Shown: one piece after another, positions 1 through 11,454 of the stretch
Numbering within the stretch: position 1 is the stretch's first letter
Layout of the letters: every line of letters starts with the position of its first letter
Source of the DNA: Tetrapyrgos nigripes
Taxonomy: Eukaryota > Basidiomycota > Agaricomycetes > Agaricales > Campanellaceae
Length of the DNA: 64,000 nucleotides
Reading direction: 5' to 3'
Assembly (NCBI GenBank): GCA_013368315.1
Contig: JAACJM010000012.1
Coordinates: 806,001 to 870,000, forward strand
Made by a program: the position numbers and the translations under genes
Notes under the pieces: model-generated
Database searches by the model: none
Told to the model about the DNA's origin: nothing
Seen by the model: only the letters and a program-made list of their open reading frames with translations

Positions 1-1039
1 GCACAGTGCCTCCAGGTGTGCTGACCGGCGTAACAAAGACCTGAGATGGTGACCGTGATTGCGAATGCGAACGCGAAAAGGAATTCGGGTATGATTGTGA
101 GTGGTTCCTCGAATGGCTTCGACTAAATTCTGTGCTATCATTCTGGCTTGGTGCTCGACTGTGTCCAAAATACCATTCAGATCTGGATTGCTGGGATTGG
201 GGACGGTCTACTTCTGTTGGATCCGAGCCAACACGTGAGGAACTGTCCCCATATACAGAGGAACGCTGCGAGCTCGCGTAAGAAGGTTCGCCACGTCCAA
301 AACCAAAGTCTGACATGTGAGGTACGGAATCCTTGGTTTTGGCTCGTTTACCCTTTTGCCCAAACGTGTTCCACGCAGAAGGTGGATTTGGATCCTGTCG
401 GTCCCTGTTGGTGGAAGAGGTGTTGGTTGTAAAAGAAGGACGATGAGTAATTCCAACGAGTCTGTTCAGTAGACGATTGGCGCGTATAGCCGGAGTCGCC
501 GTGGTTTGTGGGGAAGAGGAGGCAGAACGGTCAATCACTGGCCGCTCTGAAGGTGATTCAGTCAACGAGGGGTCAAGTGGCGGACTTTCGGGCAAGTCTT
601 CCAAAGTCGTGGAGGGATGTTCTTCTGGTTGTGCATCCTCATTCGCTTCGTTATTGGTCGCGGAAAACGTTAGATGGGTCGGGCTCGCTGGGGATGTATG
701 TGTGGTCCCTCCGGTAGAATGCCGCCTACTGCGAATCCAAGGTGTCAAAGACACGAAGCTCGGAGTTTCTCCGGGATCCAAGCTAGGGGCGCTTGTCCGT
801 TTGGAGGCACTGGGCTTCCGCTCTGAAATAGGAGATTCTTGGATTGAAGGTGCGAGTTCCTCAGCGAGGGCATTAAGATTAGGATGAATTCGCTGCTGCA
901 CACGTGGACCGCTGGGGTTTTGACTGGTTGGCGACACCGGGGGAATTGGGGACAAATCTTCTGAGACTCCTCTATCATGATCAGGCGTTGTCAAACTTTT
1001 TGTTCGTCTTCTGGTTAGGAGCTCCCGGATACTAGGCAT
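1..1039 (-). CDS. Unidentified Ser/Thr/Pro-rich protein, 5' part (runs off left edge)
   Basis: One minus-strand frame is open from an ATG at 1039-1037 to the window edge, 346 codons with no stop. The protein begins MPSIRELLTRRRTKSL and is rich in Ser, Thr, Pro, Asn and Gln throughout, with a basic N-terminal patch and, near the window edge, a run of Ser-Arg/Ser-His/Ser-Gln dipeptides. No signal peptide, membrane segment or globular domain is visible, so this looks like a long disordered N-terminal region; any folded domain would lie outside the window. It is divergent to the Bem1-like gene, 814 bp away. I do not recognise the family. The continuous frame and codon use make a real gene likely, but the start codon is a guess because an upstream exon cannot be excluded. 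Confidence 0.65.
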   Translation of the reverse strand, partial: MPSIRELLTRRRTKSLTTPDHDRGVSEDLSPIPPVSPTSQNPSGPRVQQRIHPNLNALAEELAPSIQESPISERKPSASKRTSAPSLDPGETPSFVSLTPWIRSRRHSTGGTTHTSPASPTHLTFSATNNEANEDAQPEEHPSTTLEDLPESPPLDPSLTESPSERPVIDRSASSSPQTTATPAIRANRLLNRLVGITHRPSFTTNTSSTNRDRQDPNPPSAWNTFGQKGKRAKTKDSVPHMSDFGFGRGEPSYASSQRSSVYGDSSSRVGSDPTEVDRPQSQQSRSEWYFGHSRAPSQNDSTEFSRSHSRNHSQSYPNSFSRSHSQSRSPSQVFVTPVSTPGGTV

Positions 1040-1853
1040 TCTACTACAAAGTTTAGAAAAGGAAAACAGTCTTCAATGACTTCATGAAGATTGGTACACG
1101 TAACAGGAAGCGTACCAAGAGACCCTATATTCGTATCAACGTCTTGATGTGTTCCTAATTCATCGAGAACCGTAGTCGTGAAGTCGTTAAGCCTATGAGT
1201 ATTTGCGTTTTCAGCTCCAGGGGAATCGAAGTGAGCGGAGACGTGGGTGGATAGAGGAGAGAACGAGCGAACTGTCACTGCAAGCAGAACTGAGGAGGCT
1301 GTAATTAGACGTTGTGGGAATTTTCATTATCATGCCTCCTATGTTACCCCGACGGATGCTGCTTTTAGGCCAACGAATATCCAAGCTATACGGATTTCCG
1401 TGTTGCCATGAACTGGCCATTCCGCCATTCCCATTCTCCCGAGAATTGTCTGGACGAGTCACGACGCAGACATTACTACTGCCAATCGAGTGACAAACCG
1501 TTTTTTACATTTGGAATGATGGTGGTCTTCAAGCGGGGATGAATAGGAAGCAGGTTGTGAACAGGACTGATATATCACTTGAGATGTATGTAAAGATTCA
1601 AGTAAAAAGCTATGATAACAACGATCAGTAACAGCAACACAGCATCCGTTGAGGGCCATCCTCTGGCAGGCACGGATGAGACAAGCAGGAGATATGATAA
1701 CCCGCAGCGGCGCCTAAGAGATCTCGCAGAGATCCATGTTTTGATCAGTGTTTACAATTACGCGAGTCTATACATACAGCCTATTGTGGTAATAGACTTC
1801 AACTTGACCTTCACGACCGACACGACCGACTCCCTACCTTCCTCTCCTTCCTC
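1040..1853. other. Intergenic region between divergent genes
   Basis: This 814-bp stretch lies between the start codons of the left-edge gene and the Bem1-like gene. I see only short frames and pyrimidine-rich tracts just upstream of 1854 (CT-rich 1800-1853), as is usual before fungal start codons. No further gene is supported. Confidence 0.5.
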
Positions 1854-3973
1854 ATGAAGTCCATACGAAAGTCCCTCAATGGCCATAAAGACTCCCTCAG
1901 AAACCAGATCTCTACTCCCGTCCCACTACCCGCCGTCTCCAGACCTGCTGCCACAGCCGTCACTCCGCCTCAGAAGGTCATCAGAGCAACCGCCGATTAC
2001 AGGCCGCAGGCTCCACAAGAGCTTTCCTTCAAGAAGGGGGACTTCTTCTATGTGCTGAAGGATGTGGATAACCAGGGTTCTTGGTACGAGGCCCATAACC
2101 CGGTAACTGGAGCACGAGGGCTGGTCCCTAGAGCCATGTTTGAGGAGTTTAACAAGTCTTCGGCTGCGTGAGTAGCCTACCTCTTCTTACTCTCAATCAG
2201 GTCTCAACTGTCTCTAGCACTCGTCATTCCAAAGCTATTGGTTCACCTCTCCCTCCTACATCACCTCCTCTGGATCCTGTTACTCCCCGTGCACCGAAGA
2301 CCCAAGTCTTTTATGCCATTGTCATGCATGACTTCGATGCAGAACGTGCTGATGAACTTGATGCCAAACGTGGTGATGCCGTCACCGTAGTTGCCCAATC
2401 AAATCGTGAATGGTTCGTCGCGAAACCGATTGGTCGGCTCGGCCGACCTGGTCTCATCCCAGTCTCATTCGTCGAAATACACGACCCTACCACAGGGAAA
2501 GTAATAACTGACATTGAAGCTCTGATGGACAAGGGCGATCTCCCGAAAGTCGAAGATTGGAAACGGGCTATGTTTAACTACAAGCAAAACAGCATTGCTC
2601 TCGGCGTCATCGATTCACCCAATCGCGACATGGTCCCAAACAGCCCTTATGCCCAACAAGCACCTTTGCCACCTATACGAGACTCGAGCGCAGGGGGACA
2701 GCCATTTGACATGCCGCCTCAATCCCCTCAGTCATCAGCTGATGAAATGCTACCTGAAGGCATTCTTCTCTCAGCAGAGGCAGTTTCTTTCCACTTCGAA
2801 ATGGACGACTACTGGTTCCGACTCAATGCTATATTCCAGCCCTATTCCCCACCCGGCCAAGACGGGCTCCCACATGCAAAACATTTGGTGCTATTTCGGG
2901 TGTACAACGACTTCTACGACTTCCAGGTCGCCCTTCTCAAAGCCTTTCCACGTGAAGCCGGTCGCGAGCCTCCGGCCCAGCGAATGTTACCGTATATGCC
3001 AGGACCTGCGGAAAATGTGAACGACGAGCTGACAGCATCTCGCAGAGAAGAGCTCGACACGTATCTGCACGAGTTATGTGAGCTGGGCAGATCAGGGCTA
3101 AAGAATATTCTTGAACATGAAGTTGTTCGAGAATTCCTTTCTCTGAAACCTGGAGATGCTGCCAATGACATCCCAGCTCGCTACGCGGACTTGGATGCAG
3201 TGTTTGCGGCGGCGAGTATGGAGGACGATACGCTTGCAGGAACGGAGTATGGAGAAGACACCAGGGATCAGCTAGGAAAATTAAAGTTGGATGAAGAAAG
3301 GAGTGAAGGTTCTGAGTATGGGGAGGATGAAGGATATGCTGGATCGCCCCAGCGCCGTACCCACGAGCAGGAACGACATCCTTACGCTCGTACGGATTCG
3401 AGACCTTCAGAAGACAACCTTCGGCTTTACGCTCATTCCCAAAACCACCATCGGAGCGAATCTACTTCCTCTTTCCATCAACCTTTTCAACAGCGTGCTT
3501 CATCACCGTATTCAACACACTCCCGGTCTCAATCACCCTGTGATCGTGGACTATCTCCACAGCCACTAAACTATACCCAATCTCAATCCTCCCACAGAAG
3601 TGCAGGCTCACATAACGCTTCTTCACCTTCAATATCGTCGACACGGTCTCATGCACACACACAATCGACAAGTGGTCGGGCACGGTCACAATCCAATGCA
3701 AATACTCCGCCTATATCAGCTGCAAACCCTCAGACTGCTTTCGTTAAAATCAAAATCTTTGATAAGAATGCGGATGACCTCATCGCCATACGGGTGCATC
3801 CACTTGTGACGCATGCGGAACTGATGGACAAGGTGCAGGCCCGTCTTGGAGATGAGGTTGAAAACCTCAGGTATCGCGACAGTGTGGATGGCTCTTACGT
3901 CTATCTGGAGACTGATGCCCAGCTCAAGTCGTGGATTGATGAAACAGACAAACATGTATTGTACGCCCAATGA
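1854..3973 (+). CDS. bem1: Bem1/Scd2-like polarity scaffold (SH3-SH3-PX-PB1)
   Basis: Two exons, 1854-2167 and 2218-3973, joined by a 50-nt GT-AG intron, give 689 residues. Domains in order: SH3-1 (about 45-98, with DYRPQAPQELSFKKGD), SH3-2 (about 136-190, HDFDAERADELDAKRGD), PX (about 285-415, with the RVYNDFYDFQ segment), a long Ser/His/Gln-rich linker, and a C-terminal PB1 domain (about 611-689). This order is specific to Bem1 of budding yeast and Scd2 of fission yeast, the scaffold that holds the Cdc42 exchange factor (through PB1) and PAK kinase (through SH3-2) at sites of polarised growth. The PX domain is expected to bind phosphoinositides. Length is slightly above yeast Bem1 because of the linker between PX and PB1. 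Identity is firm. Confidence 0.93.
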
Positions 3974-4330
3974 AAGGCATACGTTCACGGCAGGTATGGG
4001 CTGCTTGGGTTAATTGGCATTATGTAGTAATCTGGCCTTTGGACCGTTCCTTAACCCGACTACATTCTCACCATTTTGTTCTACCTAACATTATTGACTT
4101 ATTCTGTGTGTTCCCAATATTGTGCGTTAAATTTGTTTTGTTTTATTCTTTTGTCACAGTATGTTCTGTCTCGATGTGTATCAAGTGCTCTAATGTTACT
4201 AGCTAGCTAGACTTTATATTAGGTGTAGTATGTACGATTCGGACAAGGGGAAAAATTCAAAGGAGCTGGAAGTTGAGGAAGTTTCTGTTTGCGTGACCAA
4301 AAAGGAAATTCTTTCTCTTCTCTTACGCTC
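3974..4330. other. Intergenic region
   Basis: This 357-bp stretch holds the 3' end of the Bem1-like transcript and the promoter of the NDUFA12 gene. It is T-rich around 4070-4170. No open frame with coding character is seen. Confidence 0.5.
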
Positions 4331-4967
4331 ATGGTGTCGTTGCATCGGACGCTGCGAAACTTACAGCGTGTAGGCCTTAGGGAGTGGTGGAGGCAAATGC
4401 AGTATATCGGTGATGCTAAATCAGGTCGTTTTGTTGGGAAGGATCAGTGAGTCCTGGCACTGCTCCGTCATTGCCCGAGCTGACCTCTTTCAGGTTTGGG
4501 AACCGTTATTATGAGAACCTAAACGCTGCGGAAGAAGTGCCAGGTACGTCCTTACTTTTTTATCTTGTCGTCTAGCTCGTTCTTAACTTTGTATTCAGGC
4601 CGTCACCGTTGGGTCGACTATGCTCAAGTACGCAACTCCTTTGGATAGTCTTTCAAGAAATGCCTTCTTACGGGGGTTTTTTACATAGCACGAGTTTAAT
4701 GCAACTCAGGTTCCACCTGAATGGCACTCCTGGATACAACACATTCGCAAGGACCCTCCTTCATCGGATTCAGTGATGCAGGCATCGTCTCCTCCCTGGA
4801 AAGCAGTACGTCGTCATCATCATTTATGTACCCACACACCGCTCATCTTCCGTGTCTGCTAGCCCTGGATCGAAAACCTCACTGGTACCAGAGGCGCATT
4901 CAAGACTTACAACACCACTACTCCCAAAATAAATGCTTGGGAACCCAAGACCAGGGCAAGACAGTAG
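4331..4967 (+). CDS. NDUFA12: NADH:ubiquinone oxidoreductase subunit NDUFA12 (B17.2)
   Basis: Five exons (4331-4446, 4494-4543, 4599-4627, 4689-4805, 4863-4967) join in frame to give 138 residues, the usual size for this family. Hallmarks are NRYYEN, RHRWVDYAQ, VPPEWHSWI and the C-terminal TGTRGAFKTYNTT...AWEP block. NDUFA12 is an accessory subunit of mitochondrial complex I, on the matrix arm near the junction with the membrane arm, needed for complex assembly or stability. All introns are GT-AG and 47-61 nt long; exon 3 is only 29 nt. The gene converges on the L2HGDH gene with just 54 bp between stop codons, so the 3' ends of the two transcripts probably overlap. Identification is firm and the exon frames add up exactly. 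Confidence 0.93.
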
Positions 4968-5021
4968 ATCTGGCTGTACAGTCACATAGAATGCCTCAAT
5001 ATTATTCGTAAATTTACATCT

Positions 5022-6578
5022 CTACGGACCAAGCAAGTCTTCTACGATGTATTCTGCGATAGCTAGGCTGGATGTAAGACCTGGGCTTTCTATTCCCAAC
5101 AAGCTAACCATGGGACCCTTTCGTTTCTCTGTGCTGGAGTAATCCACCCGAAACACAAAATCCTGGAAACCACCTCCAGGCGGTATCAGTTTGGGTCTTA
5201 TCCCAACGTAGTCTGGTTGCATCCCCTCTAGTTGCACCTGTGGCAGATACCGAGTCGCTGCTTGGTGCATCTCCACCAGTCTGGAATCACTGGGGACCAG
5301 ATGTCTCGTCCAGAAATCGATAGCTCCTTCAGATGAAGCGTCCAACTCTGAGGGAGGTGATATCCATTCCAAGTCAGGCCCAAAGCGTACTTTACCGTTT
5401 AGATCTACTGTGAGATGAGTTCCCAAAGACTCGAAGGCATGGGCATTGGGTCCTGTGTATGGGCACGGATATATGAGATGAGAAACCCCCCCGATACCTG
5501 GACCTTTATACGAGGCGTAAGAACCGCGAGCATAATATATTGGTATCTGCTGCTCAGGCGGTAGAAGTGAGTTCAAAATGAAGGGTCCTGAGAGTCCGGA
5601 TGCGTTGAAGAAGTTTCGGACAAGGAAAGCGTCTGTTTCATTGGCGTCCCCAGTCAGAGTTTGGACAACCCATCCCTGCTCCTCTTCAGGGATATCGACA
5701 GAGTTTCCTTCGCCTCGATATGGATCAACTCGTACAACACGCGTCTCATAAGCCAGCTCTCCTCCTTCCGAGTCCATGATATCCTTCTCCAGGCTCTCCA
5801 TAAACGTATGAGAGTCCAAGATACCAGTTTCTGGACACCACAACGCTGCACTGATATCTTGAGACAAGTCTGGCTCTAGCCGACGAGCTTCATCTCCGGA
5901 TATCAGTTCTGTAGGTAAGACGGTAATGTCCGGGTTACTGGGTTGAGCATGAGGAGGCCAGCTGAGACGGAGTGATTTCTCGTGCAACTTTTCAATGTAG
6001 GATTTCTGAGCATCAGTTGCTACCACGAGTTTTCCAGTCTTTCGATGGGGTATATTGAGTGCTCGACATCGTTCGTAAATCATGTCGCGACCTCGAAGGC
6101 AAAGACGCGTCTTGAAAGAGTCCGGGGGATAATATAGTCCTGGCTTTACTCCTCAGTCACAATGAACCAAACAAGCAATAGGCCATACCGGAATGAATGA
6201 CTTCCGAATTTCTGGAGCTAATTGTGCAAGGTAAGATTAGGATGTAACGAAAGCGATCGCACTTGCCTAATTTCCTCGCCAGCTTTGGAATGCCTCTCAA
6301 CGACATATGTAGACTTTACAGGGAATCTCTCACAAAGCCGCTGAGCGAGTGCGAGTCCGACCACGCCTCCTCCCACCACCAAATTATCCACAACCAGTTC
6401 GGGAGACTAGCATGTAGTTTGGAAAGAAAGAAGGTACCGAGATGGGAATAAGGGATGGAAGTAACGGTGGAACGGGAGAAGACGTTAGTAAGGATACACA
6501 GGAGCGCAGTGAACAGTTAACCTTGTATTTGAACCTTCCATTACCATTGAGAGCGACTTTGAGTCCCCGGACGTTCAT
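5022..6578 (-). CDS. L2HGDH: L-2-hydroxyglutarate dehydrogenase (FAD oxidoreductase, DAO family)
   Basis: Four exons (6522-6578, 6267-6406, 6189-6217, 5022-6139) give 447 residues. The N-terminal FAD-binding motif is VVGGGVVGLALAQRL, followed by SSRNSEVIHSGLYYPPDS and CLRGRD; the C-terminal half has YVGIRPKL and a GIESPGLTSSLAIAEY block that closes the FAD site. These are hallmarks of L-2-hydroxyglutarate dehydrogenase, which oxidises L-2-hydroxyglutarate to 2-oxoglutarate, normally in mitochondria. The first 19 residues (MNVRGLKVALNGNGRFKYK) are basic, fitting a short targeting sequence. Intron 1 is 115 nt, long for this window; intron 2 (6218-6266) uses a GC donor (GCAAGT). A shared 264-bp divergent promoter lies between this gene and CNS1. 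Confidence 0.9.
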
Positions 6579-6842
6579 GGCTTCAAATGGAAGTGGCCTG
6601 GAGACCAGCCTTTATGGAAGAAGCAGAGAAGTCGTTCTCTGTATAAAGTACATATACATCACCCGAGCGAGTTTCTGGCCAATCAACTCGCTGTTATTAT
6701 TCCAATACAGATGTTTGCATGAGAATTGAAATATTCACCAAACGCGAATTACAGAACGTTCTCAATTGTCTTTTGACTGCAAAGGACGTCATCGGTGTTT
6801 TTATCTTATCCTGTTATCGGATTTTCTTCCTCAACCACCACC

Positions 6843-8091
6843 ATGGCTGCTGGACCACAGACTCTACCAGAGAGCGCTCTAAAAGAGAAACTAGATGCAT
6901 TAGACTCTATCCCTCTCTTTATGAAATCTCTTCCCGAGGATGATTCGGAAAACACAACTCTAGCTGCACTGCAAAGTCTTGCTCACGAAGGAACGCCTGA
7001 CGGTGGGTGAGAGCTACTTACTTGCTTCTTCAACGACATGTCAAGCCGATACATCACCCTTAGAGAACGCTCAAAACTTCAAAGAACAAGGCAACGACTA
7101 CTTCAAAGGGAAGAGATGGCGTGAAGCACTTGGCTTCTACACACAGGGCATAGATGCCAAACCCACCGATCCTGTGCTCCAAGAGGCTCTTTTATGCAAT
7201 CGTGCAGCGTGTAATCTGGAACTGCGTGAGCAAGTCATCGAATCCTCGTATCCACCCGATAAAATGACGTGTTTACCCAATCCAAGAAAACTACGGATCC
7301 GTTCTGCGAGATTGTTCCAAGGCTCTAAGCCTCAACCCCAAATCTTCAAAAGCATTCTACCGTTCTGCTGTGGCACTAGCAGCACTGGAACGCTATGAAG
7401 AAGCGATCGATTGCTGTACGCGCTGCCTCGGATACGATGCTACTAACGCTAGCGTACAGACCGTACTGGAAAGGGCAAAGAAGTTGAAAGGGGATAAGGA
7501 TAAGAAGGAGCAGGAGAGGCAAGAACGAATACGGAAGGAGAAAGAGGCTCAGGTACGGTTGAATGGGATGTTTCAGGTAAAGATCTTCATTCTCCGGTGT
7601 TTTAAGCACTGACTGGAATGGCACAGGAAAGAAACATTATCGTGGTACCTAATCCCAATGGATCGCAAAATCCATATTCACCGCATCTCGACCCGGAAGA
7701 CCCGACGCAGTCTTCGCTCATAATACCGGTGTTTTTCCTTTACCCCCAGTATGCGACCTCCGATGTCATACCCGAGTTTGTTGAGGATACGCCATTTTCA
7801 GCCCATTTGGAGATCATGTTTCCACCCAAGGCTGAGTCTCCCCAGTGGGATGCTAAAGGGGAATACGTGGATGGCAAGCTAGTTATCTATACAATGACAA
7901 GGCGGAAGCGGCTGTTGAAGGTTGGCAAGAAGATGTCGCTTCGAGATGTCTGTAATGCGGCAAAGGCAAAAGATGGGGAACCAAAAGATGGGTTGGAGCT
8001 GAAAGATGGTTGCTTGACTTTTGTCGTGCTGCCAAAGGGTGACGTGGAAAAGAAATGGGTGGAAGACTACAAGAAGAGCAGGGATGGATAG
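6843..8091 (+). CDS. CNS1: Hsp90 co-chaperone Cns1/TTC4 (TPR protein)
   Basis: Four exons, about 6843-7002, 7064-7225, 7287-7576 and 7627-8091, give 358 residues. The acceptor of the first intron is placed at 7063 (61-nt intron); 7045 is also in frame. The start has a strong context (CCACCATGG). A TPR clamp follows: NFKEQGNDYFKGKRWREALGFYTQGI, then LCNRAACNLEL and KAFYRSAVALAALERYEEAIDC. A charged helix (KKEQERQERIRKEKE) leads to the C-terminal wheel domain with FLYPQYATSDVIPEF. This layout is that of Cns1/TTC4, a cytosolic Hsp90/Hsp70 co-chaperone that is essential in yeast and linked to translation elongation factor folding. Identity is firm. Confidence 0.9.
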
Positions 8092-8506
8092 ATTGCCGTC
8101 GCGTCAATCCATGTCTCTCATAAATAAATATCATCAGTATCAATCCTTGACCTTTCAAAGAAAGATTTTGGCGTGTCTGCGACATTTCAGATGTGCATAC
8201 TTTGTTGCGGTAGGCTTACCAGAAACTTTTGAGATAGGGGTAGCCGTGAGATAAAGTTGGAAATCAACGAATCAACACCACGCACAAGAAAAGCAACGAA
8301 AACCTTCAAGGCCAACAAACGTCGCTGCGTCAGTACAAGGGTGAGTTGCTGCCCTTCATTCGTCTCAATGGATTCCTGCAGGTCTTTTGGAGCTTGTGTG
8401 CGAGTGGAAAGAGAATTGAAGCTGTTGAAAAGGCTGGATTGGATGCGAAAGTGTTGGATGAGGATATTGATTGGTTTTTGTTCTTTCCTTCTAGGGCTAC
8501 CTCAAG
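8092..8506. other. Intergenic region and 5' leader of the eS7 gene
   Basis: The first part is the 3' end of CNS1. From about 8250 the region belongs to the eS7 promoter and leader, including a probable leader intron listed separately. No other gene is supported. Confidence 0.45.
8341..8494 (+). other. Probable 5'-UTR intron of the eS7 gene
   Basis: A strong donor (GTGAGT at 8341) and a pyrimidine-rich acceptor (TTCCTTCTAG ending 8494) bracket 154 nt just 12 nt before the eS7 start codon. Leader introns are common in ribosomal protein genes and can host snoRNAs; I see no convincing box C/D pair here. This rests on splice signals only. Confidence 0.5.
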
Positions 8507-9233
8507 ATGTCCGTCAACAACAAGATTCTGCGCACTGCCAATGCTCCCACCACCCCTCCCGACGAGACGGAAACCAACGTCGCTCAGGCTCTGATCGACC
8601 TTGAAAACAACGTCCCTGAACTCAAGTCTGAACTGCGACCTCTGCAGATCTCTGCTGCCCGCGAAGTTGACGTCCGAGGTGGCAAAAAAGCCATCGTTAT
8701 CTTTGTCCCCGTTCCCCAATTGAAGGCTTTCCACAAAGTGCAGCAAAGGTTTGTTCTTTAACACTAACGATGACAGCAGACTAATACTAATATGTGCAAC
8801 TTGTGTGTGTTTTTGCGTTTCAGGCTCACTCGGGAGCTCGAAAAGAAATTCTCCGACCGTCATGTCGTCTTTGTCGCTCAGCGCCGGATGCTGCGCAAGC
8901 CCACCCGAAACTCCCGTGTCAAGCAAAAGAGGCCTCGTAGCAGAACCCTCACCCAAGTCCACGAAAAGATTTTGGAGGATCTTGTTTTCCCCACGGAGAT
9001 TGTCGGAAAGAGGACCCGTGTTGCCGTCGATGGCTCCAAACTCCTCAAAGTGTACGCTCCAATTATCTGACGAGATTTGCGCCGGTGTACTAATGTTGTC
9101 TGGTCTGTATAGCTTCCTTGATTCAAAAGACGCAAATGTATTGGAGTACAAGCTTGACTCGTTCTCATCGGTGTACCGCCGCCTTACAGGAAAGGATGTT
9201 GTTTTCGAGTTCCCTGCGGTTGCACAGGAGTAG
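8507..9233 (+). CDS. rps7: 40S ribosomal protein S7 (eS7)
   Basis: Three exons (8507-8748, 8824-9051, 9113-9233) give 196 residues, the normal eS7 length. Recognisable segments are the N-terminal [57 protein letters not shown], and the C-terminal [33 protein letters not shown]. eS7 is a small-subunit protein needed for 18S rRNA processing. The gene shows the C-ending codon preference of a highly expressed gene, and a likely leader intron lies just upstream. A long minus-strand frame across this locus is a by-product of that bias. Confidence 0.95.
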
Positions 9234-9606
9234 ATATGCGGGTAGCGGGACGGATCATCATCATAGTTGTTATGCTTGCGCGATATGACATGTCTTCTCC
9301 CCATATGAAAATATGAAGCCATGGTTTTTCTTCCTTTACCTTATTCTCCCTGGTAGACAAGGAGATACTAATAGCAAGATCTAAGTGGATTTGAGTCCGG
9401 TCGCCGAACCGACGAATTCGTTGCTAGAGTAGTTGTTGCACGTGACATACCATATAGGTCTTCCTGAATTCTTCCGGTTTCCTTGTCGAGCTCGTCTTTC
9501 CTTTAGCCTTTGAGGCCGCTGGGCCCCCTTTCTTCTTCCCATTCCTCTCCCAGCGCGCTCCTCGTCACGACCCCCCATTTCTTCCCTTCCTATCCTCATT
9601 ACCACC
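9234..9606. other. Intergenic region
   Basis: Holds the 3' end of the eS7 transcript and the promoter of the Rab gene, with a CT-rich stretch at 9480-9600 directly before the Rab start codon. Nothing else is seen. Confidence 0.45.
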
Positions 9607-10980
9607 ATGGACCCCTACTCACGGTCCAGATACGACCAGGGTGTTGACAGTAAGATTGTCATTATGGGCAACTCTGGTGTGTTGTGCTTCCAGTTGCAGT
9701 CCTTTCATCTCCTTATCTCTACATAGGTGTTGGCAAGACAAGTCTTCTTCATCGTTATACCCAGAACAAATTTGATCCCAAGAATACGACCTCAACGAGT
9801 GGTGCTTTTTTTGTAACAAAAAAGGTGTATGTCAACGGTGTCAAAGTACGCTTACAGTTGTGGGATACCGCTGGTCAGGAAAGATTTCGTAGCATGGTGC
9901 GTCTGCTCTTCACTCTGCAGCATTCCTCGGTATTCAACATGAAGCACTTATCTCAACAGGCACCCATGTATTATCGAGGTTTGGCGAATTCGCTTCCACA
10001 TTCGTTCTAGTCATTCTCAATCATATTCATAGGCGCAAATGCGGCCCTGGTGCTGTATGATATCACAAATGCTTCTACGTTTGAGGACATTAGAGGTTGG
10101 TTGGAAGGTGAGAACAACTCTTCTTGGTATCATTGTCGCTCGGCTTAGGTCCATTGTTTCTAGAGCTGAAGAAGAACTGCCCGCCTGAGCTCATAATATA
10201 TATTGTTGGGTCTAAGGCGGATCTACATCGCCATAGACAAGTCACTCCTGATTTCGCTCGACTGTCTCTTCACAATTGGTTTCCTCCACCTCGGCCTCCG
10301 ACTCCTCCACCGCCGCCGCCCCAACCATCTACACTGTCATATATACGGCCTAGATTCACATCTTTCCCTGCTCTCCGATCTCCTACAATTCCTCAATTAC
10401 CTACTTCCGAAACATTACCATATTTGGATCCTCCTCCTCATCGGGCGTCGGGCCTGACCCGAAGCACTTCCACTGCAGCTCCTCGATCCAGAACCTCAGG
10501 AACTTCACTCGCACGTTCTAATACATCAACTGCTATAGTCAGACCTCAAATGTCCAGATTTGGATCACATTTTGGCAAGCAGGCAGGCAATGGGTGGAAC
10601 GAGATTGCGGATAATAGCAGCAATAGTCTACCCGAAGATGATGAGGATGAAGCTGATGAAGAGCAGCAGTGGGGATTAAGCAAGGGCATGGAACTGTTTG
10701 AAGTTTCTGCCAAGGACGATCTCGGTGCGTCTAATTTCCGGTTCTAGCTTAGTTAAGAACTCATTAAACTTCGGATCCAGGCATCCAAAATCTTTTTGAC
10801 CACCTGATATCCGCCATTATCGAGCGAAAGGACCTGATAGAGAGCGAAAACGAGCTCAAGAAGCGAGACAGTGTATTTCTTACATCTGTCGCCACACCAA
10901 CGTGGTCTGCTCAAGCGGAAGAGGAAGAGGCCCGTGAGAAGGAAGCAGCGCGTTCCTCTACTGGTTGGAGCTGCTGTTAG
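9607..10980 (+). CDS. Rab-family small GTPase with a large insertion between G4 and G5
   Basis: Six exons (9607-9676, 9727-9896, 9960-9978, 10033-10107, 10164-10724, 10781-10980) give 364 residues, against about 200 for a normal Rab. G1 is GNSGVGKTS, the switch I area reads [10 protein letters not shown]3 is WDTAGQERF followed by [22 protein letters not shown]4 is SKAD (residues 128-131, Ser instead of the usual Asn/Thr), and G5 is SAK (about 293-295). The protein ends in Cys-Cys, a geranylgeranylation site, so membrane attachment is expected. Switch regions are nearest the Rab5/Rab21/Rab22 endosomal group. About 135 extra residues, rich in Pro, Ser and Thr with an acidic end (DDEDEADEE), sit between G4 and G5 and lie within one exon. 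Exon 3 is only 19 nt. The specific Rab subfamily is not assigned. Confidence 0.85.
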
Positions 10981-11454
10981 TCCTTGGCGCTGGCCGCCCA
11001 TGTCCAGTTTTCGTCGCTCGTTATTGTCTCCTATTGCTCCGGTCCATGGTTTGTTACTCATCGGTATCTTGTACTTGTTTCTCGTCTCTTTCGTCTATTC
11101 ATCGCCTGCACTCTCTCCACTTCGCTCGTTTCGATTCTCTGTTTGATTCTCATCACTGCGCATTCCTCCTAGTCTACTCATCGTGTTCCTGTACACGCCT
11201 CACTTTTCATTTCACGCACACATATCGTCCTTACTTACATATCATTTATGACTATGCACATACTTATTGCATCCTGATGTTGCTTTCACTCATCTCATAT
11301 CTTCGTAGCCTGAATTATATCTTACATTATTTCGTACCTCTAAGTACATACATGTCATGTCCATAGTAACAGGAATTTTAGGAATTCTAGCCGCCTCTTT
11401 GACGCCATCAGTTGTGACTGTTTCAGAGCCTTCTCCTTCCTACTCTCACGGTCA
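10981..11454. other. Intergenic region
   Basis: The 3' end of the Rab transcript and the promoter of the AMMECR1 gene. The stretch is T/C-rich and carries only chance frames. Confidence 0.45.

Noticed and set aside
8330..9322. 330-codon open frame on the minus strand over the eS7 gene
   Set aside because: It is antisense to well-identified eS7 exons and introns. The codon bias of the ribosomal gene leaves few stops on the opposite strand, and the product matches no family.
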